DNA of 64,000 nt from Denitrovibrio sp. (GCA_002869145.1 PKTM01000019.1:1-64000); one strand, 5' to 3'. Counted from the stretch's first letter, positions 15,517-24,540 are shown. The notes: generated by a model not told the origin, from the letters alone. Translations and numbers: made by a program.

Positions 15517-17124
15517 ATGAGTGAAGCAACAAAAAAAAAAACAGAACAAGAACAAGAAGAAATGAAGAGAAAAATGATTGGAAAAAGCATAGTGAAGCGC
15601 TTTTTTAAAAACGAAGAAGAGCTCAATAATAAGAGAGATTTTATTCGAGATTTAATTTCTGAAAAAAATAAAGAAGACTATATCATAAATATAGAACAAG
15701 CTGACAAACATGAGTATTTTATGAATGTAGATCAACTCAAAAGACTTTTAATTTCTTTAGCGGGCGATGATAGAAAAAACTATATCTATACTGAAGTTAT
15801 AAACACTAAAGATAACTCAATCGAACTTGAATATGCGGTAGATAACGACATCAAAGCAGTTTTAGATTGTGACATTAAATATTTGAAAGAAGTAGGTATG
15901 CAGCAAGCAGTTAACAAAAATTTAAAGGATAGATATTATGACCCAGAGACTAAAAAAGACATGAGCTTTAGTGAACTTGCTGATGTTATTCAATTATTAG
16001 AATTGAGTGCTGAAGAAATAATAGAAAGCACTAGAGATCAATGGGCCGGAGATAAGGTTAGAACATTTACTGGCGGACTAGCACAGATTGAAGAAATGAG
16101 AAAAGCAGTGCCGGCTGATTTTGTACTACCCGGGCTAGCAATTAGAAAATGTGGAATTTTAGGCGGCGATAGCGGAATTGGCAAAAGTTTCATCGGGTTA
16201 AAGCTAGCAATTATGGTTGCTGCCCCGAAATTTGATATAGACAACATAAGACTCAATTATTCTGACTGGACAGCAAGAGAAAAAGGTGGAGATGTGCTCT
16301 ATTTTTCGGGTGAAGAATCTTTTGATGAAGTTGGTGAAAGACTAGGGAAAATAGTTAAAAAAGAAGTTGAAAATGGCTCAATTAGTCAAGAAGAAGCAAC
16401 AAAAATTATTGCTTCTATTCACATCGATGATCTCACAAACGAAATAGTGAATGTCGTTGATGGTAAAACACTTACAGCAACAGAACATTACTATTACACA
16501 GTTAATGTTATAAAGAAGTATATGCCTCGATTAGTTATAATCGATACTCTTTCGAAAATTCATGGACTCAATGAAACTGACAACATACATATGTCAAAAT
16601 TAATCGGTCTCTATCAATCAGTTGCTACAAAATACAACACATCTATCATCTTCGTTCATCATCTCAATAAGGCCGGTGCTGAAGAAAACAAATCAAGTAG
16701 TATTCGGGGGGCTAGCTCAATTGTTGGAAATAGCCGCTGGACGGGAATACTGCGCATCATGAGCGAAAAAGAAGCTGAAGCACTCGGAATAAGTGAGTCA
16801 ATATATGCGAGACGTCAATTTGTGAAAGTAGAAGTAACGAAAGCAAGCTATGGTGCAGCTGTACAGCCTGTCTGGCTTGAAAGACAAGAAGACGGAACAT
16901 TTGAATCAGTAGATGATCTTGGTGAAATGATTAGCAAAAATTTGGATGGCGGCGGCGATTTTACGGGACGCATAAACTTATCAGAAGTGAGAGAAAGAAT
17001 ATTGAGCGGCGGTGGTTCTAATCATGAAGAAATAATAAAAAAAAGACCGTTATCAAAAAACAGAGAAACTTTCGGAAATGACCTTATCGAAGTCATGGAA
17101 GCTGATTTAAAAAACAGGAGATAA
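15517..17124 (+). CDS. RepA-type replicative helicase (AAA_25/RecA-like)
   Basis: 535 residues. The C-terminal two-thirds is a hexameric RecA-fold helicase of the RSF1010 RepA type. It has Walker A LGGDSGIGKSFIGLKLAI (about residue 215), Walker B RLVIIDTLSKIHGLNE (about 340), then IIFVHHLNKAGAEE and SSIRGASSIVGNSRW. The N-terminal 200 residues are charged and helical, longer than in RSF1010 RepA (279 aa), and may bind partners. The GGGGGAG ribosome site before ATG 15517 is strong. The stop is 4 bp from the next start, so the helicase and the initiator are coupled. Together with the iterons and the primase downstream this is a complete IncQ-like initiation set. Confidence 0.8.
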   Translation: MSEATKKKTEQEQEEMKRKMIGKSIVKRFFKNEEELNNKRDFIRDLISEKNKEDYIINIEQADKHEYFMNVDQLKRLLISLAGDDRKNYIYTEVINTKDNSIELEYAVDNDIKAVLDCDIKYLKEVGMQQAVNKNLKDRYYDPETKKDMSFSELADVIQLLELSAEEIIESTRDQWAGDKVRTFTGGLAQIEEMRKAVPADFVLPGLAIRKCGILGGDSGIGKSFIGLKLAIMVAAPKFDIDNIRLNYSDWTAREKGGDVLYFSGEESFDEVGERLGKIVKKEVENGSISQEEATKIIASIHIDDLTNEIVNVVDGKTLTATEHYYYTVNVIKKYMPRLVIIDTLSKIHGLNETDNIHMSKLIGLYQSVATKYNTSIIFVHHLNKAGAEENKSSSIRGASSIVGNSRWTGILRIMSEKEAEALGISESIYARRQFVKVEVTKASYGAAVQPVWLERQEDGTFESVDDLGEMISKNLDGGGDFTGRINLSEVRERILSGGGSNHEEIIKKRPLSKNRETFGNDLIEVMEADLKNRR

Positions 17125-17128
17125 TATT

Positions 17129-18343
17129 ATGTCTGATAAAACAAGCTTAGTTATCACGCTCTTAGACAAAGATGGGAATAAAATTAAAACAGACAATGAA
17201 CATACTGTCATTCATAATAACAAACAACTAGAATCTCTCAATATATATAAAGATATAAGCAGAGTTGATATCAGCGAAACACACTATTATGAGACCATAA
17301 AATCTGAAGACGACATAGTTTTAGGAGGGAAATGGATTGCGCTTGATGAGAAATATGAAGAGTTAAAAGAAGATCAAGAGTATCAAGCTAAACTCAAAAG
17401 GGCAGTTAGTCACCATTATAAAGAACATCAATTTGAAAAAAAGAGTCAAACGAGAGGCAAAGATAAAGAAACAGGAAAGAACTACTTAGTCGTGAATTAT
17501 ATAGAAGTACACACAATTGGATTACTGACAGCTATCGAAAAACAGATATTTTATGGTTTATTATTAATTGGTTGCAAAAAAGGAACTGGATCAGATGACT
17601 TAGAAGCAATAGGAAAAATTGGAGCTGGAGAGTTCATCTTAAAAACGAAAAAAGAAGTGATTACTTTTGAAACTTCAATTCCTGAGCTGCTAGCTGCGAG
17701 CGGATTTAGCAGTAATAACAAATATAATTATGATTTAGCTTTAGAAGCTATAAAAAGGCTATCTAAAGTTAGAATAGAACAATTGAAATATCGGAAAATA
17801 AAAGAAAACAAAAAAGAAACAATAGAAAAAGAAGGCGGACCAACAAATCTAATTTATTATTCTTTCAAAGAAATCAATTCTAAAGACAAAAATATTGAAA
17901 TTGTTTTAAGCATAGTCAATTCTAAAATAATTTTAGATCCGGACAATACAAGCTTTTCTTACTGTCCGATTTCGCTACAAATAAGAAATAATTTAAAAAG
18001 CAAGACAGCACAACTATTGTATGACTACTTACTGAGAATTATTACTGAAAATAAAAAGAAAAGAAGATCAAACAAAAACATAAAGACTTCAGAATTCTCG
18101 AGTGTCACTCTATACAACATGCTCTATGCAGACAGTGAGAGCTTTAATGTTTTATCAGAGATTGAAAAGATAAATAGCACAGAAGATAAAAAAGATAGAG
18201 AAAAGCAGATGAAAAAAGTTTATAGAACTTTTGACAAAATATATGAAGCTCTCATTGAAATAGCAGAGATAAGAAAGTGGCAGCTTCTAAAAAGCAAAAC
18301 AAAAAAACGACAAGATGTCGTCTATTATATTAAACCTTTATAA
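17129..18343 (+). CDS. Replication initiator, RepC-like winged-helix protein
   Basis: 404 residues. The central part shows the pattern of IncQ RepC initiators: LTAIEKQIFYGLLLIG, then SIPELLAASGFSS, KYNYDLALEAIKRLSKVRIE, CPISLQIRNNLKSKTAQLLY and a final DKIYEALIEIAEIRKWQLL helix. Such proteins bind iterons and melt the origin. Five iterons begin 8 bp after its stop, supporting the assignment. It is longer than RSF1010 RepC (283 aa), mainly because of a charged N-terminal 120 residues. Sequence identity is not high enough for certainty, and Rep_3-type initiators are the alternative. ATG 17129 has GGAG 9 bases upstream. Confidence 0.7.
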   Translation: MSDKTSLVITLLDKDGNKIKTDNEHTVIHNNKQLESLNIYKDISRVDISETHYYETIKSEDDIVLGGKWIALDEKYEELKEDQEYQAKLKRAVSHHYKEHQFEKKSQTRGKDKETGKNYLVVNYIEVHTIGLLTAIEKQIFYGLLLIGCKKGTGSDDLEAIGKIGAGEFILKTKKEVITFETSIPELLAASGFSSNNKYNYDLALEAIKRLSKVRIEQLKYRKIKENKKETIEKEGGPTNLIYYSFKEINSKDKNIEIVLSIVNSKIILDPDNTSFSYCPISLQIRNNLKSKTAQLLYDYLLRIITENKKKRRSNKNIKTSEFSSVTLYNMLYADSESFNVLSEIEKINSTEDKKDREKQMKKVYRTFDKIYEALIEIAEIRKWQLLKSKTKKRQDVVYYIKPL

Positions 18344-18350
18344 TCTGAAA

Positions 18351-18617
18351 GGTTCGCTCAGATTGTCCGAGCAAACCACTTTAATAATATTAAAAAAAAA
18401 AGATTGCTATAGAGATTGTTTTACTAGTAATTATTCCAGCAATAAAGAGAAGCTATAAACCATTGATAATAATTGTAAAAATTTATGGACGGTATCGCAT
18501 TATGAAAAATAGGTACAAAACCCCATTCGGGTTCGCTCAGATTGTCCGTGGGGTTCGCTCAGATTGTCCGTGAGGTTCGCTCAGATTGTCCGTGAGGTTC
18601 GCTCAGATTGTCCGAGC
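18351..18617 (+). repeat. Iterons of the replication origin
   Basis: The 22-bp unit starts GGTTCGCTCAGATTGTCCG. There is one isolated copy at 18351-18372 and four perfectly adjoining copies at 18530-18551, 18552-18573, 18574-18595 and 18596-18617. They differ only in the last 2-4 bases (TGG, TGA or AGC). Directly repeated 20-22-bp units next to a RepC-like gene are initiator-binding iterons, as in IncQ oriV. The 157 bp between copy one and the cluster is AT-rich and could be the melting region. Confidence 0.9.
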
Positions 18618-19275
18618 AAAAAACTGAAAGCCTCTCCTAGAGCGGGTTTCAGAAGGGGCAAAGATGGTGTATATTATTAATGTATTGTTAATATAATAAA
18701 AATATATACAAAAAGACTGCGTACATAAGCTTGCTCCCTTTAAGTCGCAGCAATGTCCTTGTCTTTTTTTAAAAGACAAAGGCAGGGAAGAAAAGAGAAG
18801 AAAGTAAACTCAGAAAAAATTACTTTGTGACACATTTGAGCTTTTTGTTTTGCTTCTATAATGTTCATATTTTGAGCTTCGCTTGCAGCTCGCTTCGAAG
18901 AACGAGCTCAATATGACAGAATGATTCAGAGAATACAACAAGCACAGAAGGCTACTAACATGTTTTTTCTGAGTTTACTGAAACTAGAAGGAAAGAGGAG
19001 ATTTTTTGGTTTTTTTCGCTGGGCTTTGAAAAGCTCAGTTAATTTTAAGGTCAGAGTATGCGTTTAAATATGTCTTAGATGCGTTTTAAAGGACTTTTTG
19101 GTAGTTTTAGGAACATTGATACCTCGAAGGGGAAAAAGTGCAAAATACGGCGTTTATTTGAAGTATTTTAAAAATAGAGAGAGAAGGTAGTTTCAAATTT
19201 GTTAATTTTAATTTTTTGGAAGCTGACAAATTTGTTATAGAATAAAGAGAAATTGAATTTTTAGGAGAAGAGAAA
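18618..19275. other. Rest of oriV-like region, including an ssi-like hairpin
   Basis: About 650 bp without a gene between iterons and primase. It holds a large imperfect hairpin at 18866-18915 (CATATT/GAGCT/CTTCG pairing with CGAAG/AGCTC/AATATG). That hairpin is framed by an inverted pair of the motif TTTTTTCTGAGTTTA: reverse orientation at about 18805-18820, forward at 18963-18977. IncQ plasmids have two oppositely oriented single-strand initiation sites (ssiA, ssiB) with hairpins, used by the RepB' primase. The arrangement here is consistent with that but unproven. Confidence 0.5.
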
Positions 19276-21129
19276 ATGAGAATGGTACGCAAAAAAATGG
19301 GCAAATGTGGTGCTACTGAAGCAAGAAATGATCTTCTTGATACAAGATATTTTATAATATCATCTGAAGATGATTATAATGCAGCAAAAGAGGGCTTAGC
19401 TGACGGTGATAACAAAATTTTTTATAATAGATCTACTTTTGAAATTTTTACAGCTGATAGCAGTCAATCGAGAAGAGTGATTAATCTCTCAGAGCTGAGC
19501 AATGGAGTAGTTCAGAGATTTGAAAATTTTAATGGCAAAACGCAAAAATACTATATGATTTCTCTTAATCAGCAAGAACATCAAATTCCAAAAACTGTTG
19601 ATAAAATACAAGAATTAGCTAAAAACAGGGACGTATATGTGAGACACTGTTTATATACGAAGCGCTCTGATTATTTCTTTCAAAATCATTCAGATAAAGA
19701 CAAATTGAATGCGAAAAAAGTGCACAATGGAAAATTTAAATATATGATCGATCATATTGTCGACGAGCTTAATCATGAAGATTTTGTAGATAAATCGCTT
19801 GAGAAAGAAGTTGAAAAGCGCATTAGCAATGCTAAAAAAAGAAAAGAAAAAATAAAGATAGATTATGAAAAAAAAATTCAAAAAAATTCTCGTCTTGCAC
19901 AAGCAGTAGAAGGTTTTGTTGAGTTATGCGAGCTTTATTTTGCAAGCGGTGTTAAAGCATTATCATTTAACGAATTTAAGACGGTTACAGAAGTTTCTTT
20001 GTCGCCGCTTAGACATAAAATAGCTAAAAATAAAAATTATCAAAGTGAGATGATTTCAGTCTACAGTAAGCTTATAATTACTCCTGATTTTTTAAAGCAG
20101 AAGAGAAGTGAAATTATAAAAATATTTGAAAACTCTCTATATTTAAATAGTTTATTTGCAATTTCTGATCGTCAATGCGTAAATTATTCATATAATTTCA
20201 CAATTTATGATAATAATAAAGCAAAACACGGTGTTTTGTTTTTAGATGATGTGCCGATTTCTCTTAAAAATGAGCTGCCGTCAAATTTTTATCTAGTTGA
20301 AACATCAAAAGGTAATTGTCATTGTCATATCTTTCTAGATAAAATGCTTACTTCTGAAGAAAGAGCAGAAGCTATTGAAAAATTGAAAATTAAATATAGG
20401 GGTAGTTGTGATCCTGCTGCATACGACAACCAAGGCAGGCGGATTCCGGGCTTTCTGAACAGAAAAGCTAAGTATTTAGAAAGATGCAATTATCGTAGTC
20501 CAAATTCATCGAATGGTTATATGTATAAAGTATCTAGAGCAGATTTGTTGCTCCCTGTTATAGCTACAGCAGGGTTTGGCTGTGTTCCTGAGCCTCTTTT
20601 GGCAGCTGATATATTTAAGATGCCGTCTGCTCAAAAACTTCAGACAACACAACTAAATCATTCTAATCAAAAGAAATTGTCTGATGAAGAAGTTTATGAT
20701 AGATACAAAAAAAGGACTAAAAGTAAAACAGCAAAATCGTTTCGAATTAATCATAAAACTAATAATCAGTATGAGAAACGGGGTGATAAATCTATTTTGC
20801 CTGTGCCAGATTCTAGTTGCATTTCTGATATTTACAATAAAATGGTGGCTGCGGGAAACGGGTTACTAAGCGGTCATATTTCGTTTGTTATGCATATTAT
20901 GATATATGATTTATCTGAAGCAGAGATAGAAAATTATTTAAGACAGAATCATAATCCTGAAGCTGCTGTAGAATACAACGGTGCTGCGCTAGATAAATAC
21001 TATGCTGACACTGTGCAAACAGGACTGCGTTTTCTCAGAGAAAGCGAGCCGGGGCATCCAAGATTTCATAGTAATTTCAATAAGATAGGCAATACTTATA
21101 GTAACTCAGAATCCAATTTTAATTTCTAA
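19276..21129 (+). CDS. RepB'-like plasmid DNA primase
   Basis: 617 residues; GGAGAAGAG precedes ATG 19276. The diagnostic part is in the middle: FYLVETSKGNCHCHIFLDK, DPAAYDNQGRRIPGF and LNRKAKY. These resemble the catalytic region of RSF1010 RepB' and the RepB_primase family, which make primers at ssi sites without host DnaG. The N-terminal 270 residues are lysine-rich coiled coil not found in RepB'. The C-terminal 200 residues are helical (SCISDIYNKMVAAGNGLLSGH) and may correspond to the helix-bundle domain needed for template recognition. It follows the iterons and oriV-like region directly and completes the RepA/RepC/RepB' set. Confidence 0.75.
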   Translation: MRMVRKKMGKCGATEARNDLLDTRYFIISSEDDYNAAKEGLADGDNKIFYNRSTFEIFTADSSQSRRVINLSELSNGVVQRFENFNGKTQKYYMISLNQQEHQIPKTVDKIQELAKNRDVYVRHCLYTKRSDYFFQNHSDKDKLNAKKVHNGKFKYMIDHIVDELNHEDFVDKSLEKEVEKRISNAKKRKEKIKIDYEKKIQKNSRLAQAVEGFVELCELYFASGVKALSFNEFKTVTEVSLSPLRHKIAKNKNYQSEMISVYSKLIITPDFLKQKRSEIIKIFENSLYLNSLFAISDRQCVNYSYNFTIYDNNKAKHGVLFLDDVPISLKNELPSNFYLVETSKGNCHCHIFLDKMLTSEERAEAIEKLKIKYRGSCDPAAYDNQGRRIPGFLNRKAKYLERCNYRSPNSSNGYMYKVSRADLLLPVIATAGFGCVPEPLLAADIFKMPSAQKLQTTQLNHSNQKKLSDEEVYDRYKKRTKSKTAKSFRINHKTNNQYEKRGDKSILPVPDSSCISDIYNKMVAAGNGLLSGHISFVMHIMIYDLSEAEIENYLRQNHNPEAAVEYNGAALDKYYADTVQTGLRFLRESEPGHPRFHSNFNKIGNTYSNSESNFNF

Positions 21130-21257
21130 GAATTAAGCTATTTAGTAAAAATAACCTTATTATATCATTTTTAATTTCTGCTATAGAGTGTCATTTTTGT
21201 TATATAGAAATAGAGATTTAAATAGTAAATATAATTGTGAATGCAATAGTAATAAGA

Positions 21258-21300
21258 ATAACGATTGTTATTTAGAAAGCATTCTAAAGATTATTCATGA
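21258..21300 (+). repeat. Dispersed double-palindrome repeat, copy 1
   Basis: ATAACGATTGTTAT (21258-21271) overlaps TTTAGAAAGCATTCTAAA (21271-21288) and is followed by ATTATTCATGAA-like bases. The same block recurs at 29,011 and 29,841 with only a few changes, and the second palindrome recurs at 41,107 next to the attachment site. Here it lies upstream of the small membrane-protein gene at 21,339. A GTTATATAGAAATA promoter-like motif is at 21,194-21,212. Confidence 0.75.
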
Positions 21301-21338
21301 ATTTAATAACGAAATTAAAAAAAAAGAGGTATGAGTAA

Positions 21339-21703
21339 ATGAGCACTGAAACAAAAAAGCAACATGAAGCTGAAATTCATGAAACAACAGAACAAGAAAA
21401 ATTCCGTTCGGGCGGAAACATATTGAAAAATTTATACTTGCTGGATTATTGTTATCTGGCTTATTCTTAGTATTCATGTTTTATAATTCAAAAGACAATA
21501 TGCGCAACACAATAAATGATGCAAAAAGCACTATGCAAAATATTGTAGAAAATGCTGGATATGGCACAAAAAGTACGTCTGAAATACAATCAGAAATTAG
21601 CCAGCATTTTAAAGACAAAAAATCGCTAAATCAGGTACTTAACATAAAGAGGGCGAATTATGAGTCAAAAAAAAGAACGTTGGCAAACATATTACATGGA
21701 TGA
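21339..21703 (+). pseudogene. Small single-pass membrane protein, frameshifted
   Basis: ATG 21339 (AGAGGT ribosome site) starts a hydrophilic stretch, MSTETKKQHEAEIHETTEQE, that runs into a stop at 21467. In the -1 frame, from about 21,400, the sequence becomes KIPFGRKHIEKFILAGLLLS, continuing into a transmembrane helix and then a coiled tail to a stop at 21701-21703. That frame has no good start codon of its own. Joining the two at the A-rich site near 21,400 gives one sensible protein of about 120 aa. Either a one-base indel broke the gene or ribosomes shift at the A run. The tail overlaps the next gene by 44 bp. Confidence 0.5.
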
Positions 21704-22055
21704 ATTAGAAGAAGAGAACCCTGATATCTGGGATATGAGTGTCGGAGATGCCTCATCACCAAGAGGGTGCCCAGTATGCAAACCCGAAGACGAAAATTGT
21801 TCTCATTCAGTCTTCGAATACAGTTATGCTGCAGAACGGTATGAGGATATAGATGATGAATTTGCTGAAAAGATAATAGAATGGTTTAGAAACCAAGAGA
21901 TTGATGACGATGAGGAGGAAGAGGGAATAAATATTAATAACATTTGCCCTACTGATTATTTTGATGATTTCAATAATCTCTATATTGAAGAGATTTGTGC
22001 AGATTACGGAACTCATGCTTCAGTATCTTACTTATTTGGATATCTAGATAAATAA
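21660..22055 (+). CDS. Acidic small protein with CPxC motif
   Basis: 131 residues, very acidic (DDDEEEEG and many D/E clusters), with SPRGCPVCKPEDENCSHSVF, a possible zinc or iron knuckle of three Cys and one His. ATG 21660 follows GAGGG. No family is recognised. It overlaps the end of the frameshifted membrane-protein gene, so the two were probably cotranscribed. The region 22,056-22,703 after it has no intact gene, only a decayed ORF and the promoter of the next gene. Confidence 0.6.
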   Translation: MSQKKERWQTYYMDELEEENPDIWDMSVGDASSPRGCPVCKPEDENCSHSVFEYSYAAERYEDIDDEFAEKIIEWFRNQEIDDDEEEEGININNICPTDYFDDFNNLYIEEICADYGTHASVSYLFGYLDK

Positions 22056-22125
22056 TGAAGCAGTCAAACAAAATCAAGTGCAGAACATCAAGAGACTGTA
22101 AATACTGATCAAGAAATATACTCAA

Positions 22126-22308
22126 CTTTGATAATATGGATACTATTGAATGGGAGTGATTTTGACACTAAAGCAGAAGTTGAAGAAGACTTAAAACGTT
22201 AATATAAAACATTACACGAAATTGAGAAAACCGGTTTCTATAACGATGATACGTATAGAAGACGTAATGATGTTGGAAAATTAAGTTCTTGTTTGTTTTG
22301 TGTTTGAA
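22126..22308 (+). pseudogene. Decayed ORF remnant
   Basis: In one frame this reads NGSDFDTKAEVEEDLKR, a TAA at 22200, then YKTLHEIEKTGFYNDDTY and RRRNDVGKLSS. Composition and length are protein-like on both sides of the stop, so this is likely a broken gene rather than chance. No family is recognised and no start is evident. The rest of 22,056-22,666 shows nothing I can name. Confidence 0.3.
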
Positions 22309-22666
22309 GAATATAAGTTGGAAAAAGTAGCTAAATTCAAAATATGGAATCCAGTTTTAAGACAATTCTTTTTGAAAATCATGGTTTAGGTTTAAGGTTT
22401 TTACAATTTTCATATTTCCTTCTTAAATCACTATAAATTGTTTATCTCACAGTTAATAGTGTGATACATACATTAAGATTAAAGTTGTCATCTAAACAGA
22501 TAATTTCAGACACTTAAGTTATTCGTTCGCTGTTCTTCTGATTCGGTACTTTATCCCACTTTGACAACTGTTTCAGGACCGTCTTTTCTAATGACCTGAA
22601 TGAACTTTGAAGCAGAAAAAATAAGCTTCACTTCACTTCAAATATTGATTCCATTTTTTTAAGCAT

Positions 22667-22701
22667 GTATACTCTCTGATAAGATTATTCAGGGAGTATA
22701 C
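22667..22701 (+). promoter_or_regulatory. Inverted repeat covering the ribosome site of the next gene
   Basis: GTATACTCTCTGA (22667-22679) and TCAGGGAGTATAC (22689-22701) pair with one G-U in RNA around a 9-base loop. The right arm contains AGGGAG, the only ribosome site for GTG 22704. In mRNA this hairpin would hide the site; in DNA it is a good dimer operator. Confidence 0.65.
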
Positions 22702-22703
22702 TT

Positions 22704-23489
22704 GTGCGTACTATTAATACTATTAATGATCTAATCTTAGAATTAAAACTAATGGGTGATCCCGATTTTATAAGTGATTTCTTGAATCATAATGGATATA
22801 TGAGCATGAAAGAACAGTCTGTTCGTATGAAATTAGTAATGTATTCAGATCAAATTGCTCAAGAAGAAGATGAATATCATATTATGACTATCACTAGAGA
22901 TTTGATGTCTGAACTTGAATCGAGAGGCGATGTAAACGCTGAAGAAGTATTAGCAATTAGAAAAGCAGCAAAATCTGCGTCGCTCGATATGAATCTAAAA
23001 AATAATAATATAAAAGGTATTGAATTTATATCTTCTCTTGCAAATCTAGATTTGCATACTAAAAGCTATTTCTGTCAAAGAGTACATCAAAATTTACTTG
23101 AAAATAGTCATGTAGACCAAATTTTAAAAGCAGCACAAATTATCAGTGCTGTAGATTGTTCTTTAAGCGGTTTACTTCCTGCCAGTGCTGGTCTTATGTT
23201 TCAAATAATAGAGTATGAAAAATATGCAGCACAGATTGCAGAGATATTTACAATTTTTGATTTGTTTTTAGATCTTACTGATATGAGTCCTGTTCGCTAT
23301 AAGATCATTGCAGCGCAGTTGCGCTTGTCAATTTTGTTACTTAATGCTTTAGATACAGAAGGTCGGTTAGCTAATATGCAACCTTTTTATAAAGAGTTTT
23401 ATCCAGATGCTAAAGCTAATTTCCTTAAAAATAAGCAGTTTCTCAATCAGTTTGAAAGCGAGATAGTTTCTAATATATTGAACAAATAA
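22704..23489 (+). CDS. Hypothetical helical protein
   Basis: 261 residues from GTG 22704, behind the AGGGAG site inside an inverted repeat. It is predicted all-helical and slightly acidic, with no signal peptide or membrane helix. Segments include RTINTINDLILELKLMG, VLAIRKAAKSASLDMNL and IISAVDCSLSGLLPASAGLM. I recognise no domain. It is transcribed alone and ends at a clear terminator (23,537). Its position between replication and mobilisation genes suggests a plasmid-maintenance or regulatory role, but nothing in the sequence proves it. Confidence 0.65.
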   Translation: MRTINTINDLILELKLMGDPDFISDFLNHNGYMSMKEQSVRMKLVMYSDQIAQEEDEYHIMTITRDLMSELESRGDVNAEEVLAIRKAAKSASLDMNLKNNNIKGIEFISSLANLDLHTKSYFCQRVHQNLLENSHVDQILKAAQIISAVDCSLSGLLPASAGLMFQIIEYEKYAAQIAEIFTIFDLFLDLTDMSPVRYKIIAAQLRLSILLLNALDTEGRLANMQPFYKEFYPDAKANFLKNKQFLNQFESEIVSNILNK

Positions 23490-23536
23490 AACAAAGAAAG
23501 AGACGATTTCATTTTATTTTATTCATCTCAAATCAC

Positions 23537-23558
23537 GAGACTGCGGAGTCTCTTTTTT
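23537..23558 (+). terminator. Rho-independent terminator
   Basis: GAGACT (23537-23542), loop GCGG, AGTCTC (23547-23552), then six T. It ends the 22,704 gene on the plus strand and also faces the convergent minus-strand gene ending at 23,567. Confidence 0.85.
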
Positions 23559-23566
23559 CGCTGTAA

Positions 23567-23905
23567 TTATCCTATTACCACTATGACGTTTTTACGTTGG
23601 ACACCGTAGAGTTTTTGGCTCGGACAGCGTAACGCATATAGTTTTTCTTGACAGTTTATAGCTTTGGTTACTGACTCAGCATCATTCCTTGTTTTTTCAT
23701 TCAGACTTTCTAAATTATCGTTAATAATATTTAGGGCAATTTGATTTACATTTTTTGTTGAAAGGATTTCTTTTATAGCTTCAGCACCATCATGAGCTTT
23801 TATATTAACTGTTGAGTGCGTTCTCTTGTCAGCTAACCAGTCTCTTAATATTAGGGCTATTTTTTTATTAACTGTAATGGTTTTGACACCAGTTATATTT
23901 CTCAT
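23567..23905 (-). CDS. Hypothetical protein, second gene of the leftward operon at the oriT
   Basis: 112 residues, basic, mixed alpha/beta in feel: an N-terminal strand (NITGVKTITVNKKIALIL), a RDWLADKRTHSTVNIKAHDG segment and helical repeats to a CQEKLYALRCPSQ end. No family is recognised. It begins 18 bp after the 116-aa gene and so is cotranscribed. The pair diverges from mobC and flanks the candidate oriT, as accessory mobilisation genes do on IncQ plasmids. A relaxosome role is inferred from place only. Confidence 0.55.
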   Translation of the reverse strand: MRNITGVKTITVNKKIALILRDWLADKRTHSTVNIKAHDGAEAIKEILSTKNVNQIALNIINDNLESLNEKTRNDAESVTKAINCQEKLYALRCPSQKLYGVQRKNVIVVIG

Positions 23906-23923
23906 AACTTATCTTTACTCTCT

Positions 23924-24274
23924 TTAATTATCTTCAGATTTCTTTTCTTCACCAAGCGGACTGTCTTTCTCTCTAACAGATTCTTCTGTCTGATTTAAAT
24001 CATCATAGCTGTGTTCAAGCTCGTCTTTTGCACTGGGTTTATTTCCCCGATTGAACGGAGATTTGATCTCGTTGACCTGGCAGAATTTTTTAAGTAGATA
24101 ACCAGAAACATTTACTTTCGCTTCTTGTTTTAAGAACGTTATTACGTCAGCTTGCTTGGTACCATTTTCGATTAAGTATTTTACAGCATCTTTGCATCCA
24201 TCAAGCTTGACTAAGCCCTTGTTCTTTGCAATTGTTTTTTCTCTAAATAATTTTGCTTTTTCTAGTAGTTCCAT
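23924..24274 (-). CDS. Hypothetical small protein divergent from mobC
   Basis: 116 residues; AGGAGAAAAG lies just upstream of the ATG at 24274. The N-terminal 75 residues are basic and helical (LLEKAKLFREKTIAKNKG, FLKQEAKVNVSGYLLKKF) and could be a helix-turn-helix DNA-binding unit. The C-terminal 35 residues are acidic and disordered (EESVREKDSPLGEEKK). It is divergent from mobC across the 425-bp region with the candidate oriT, and has the element's TATATAAC promoter motif in reverse orientation at 24,330-24,350. A relaxosome accessory or a regulator of the mob promoter is plausible. Confidence 0.55.
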   Translation of the reverse strand: MELLEKAKLFREKTIAKNKGLVKLDGCKDAVKYLIENGTKQADVITFLKQEAKVNVSGYLLKKFCQVNEIKSPFNRGNKPSAKDELEHSYDDLNQTEESVREKDSPLGEEKKSEDN

Positions 24275-24506
24275 TTTCTTTTCTCCTTTTGACTATTTCG
24301 ACATTTCTTTTTGTTATTGATTGTCTTGCTATTTATATATAACAAAAATATATATCAAGGATAAATTAATTTTAAAATAAACTGGATGAATATATCTAAA
24401 TTCTATGTTCTATTACTGAAGAATAAGCTTCAAGTAGCTTTTAACTATTAAATAAATTTAATATTGAAAGACAAAAGTTCTTTTTTTTATTTTTTAAAAG
24501 TATAAA

Positions 24507-24525
24507 AATTGGTTATATAGAAATA
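24507..24525 (+). promoter_or_regulatory. Promoter-like GTTATATA motif upstream of the mob operon
   Basis: AATTGGTTATATAGAAATA reads toward mobC and the relaxase. The same motif, in the direction of the gene concerned, recurs at 21,194, 24,330 (minus), 29,719 (minus), 31,861 (minus), 37,571 (minus) and 37,675 (minus). It probably supplies the -10 region of the element's promoters. Confidence 0.5.
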
Positions 24526-24540
24526 ACTAGGATGAAGAGG

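Noticed and set aside
18530-18617. Tandem 22-bp repeats as a CRISPR array
   Set aside because: The units adjoin without spacers and lie after a replication initiator gene, so they are iterons.
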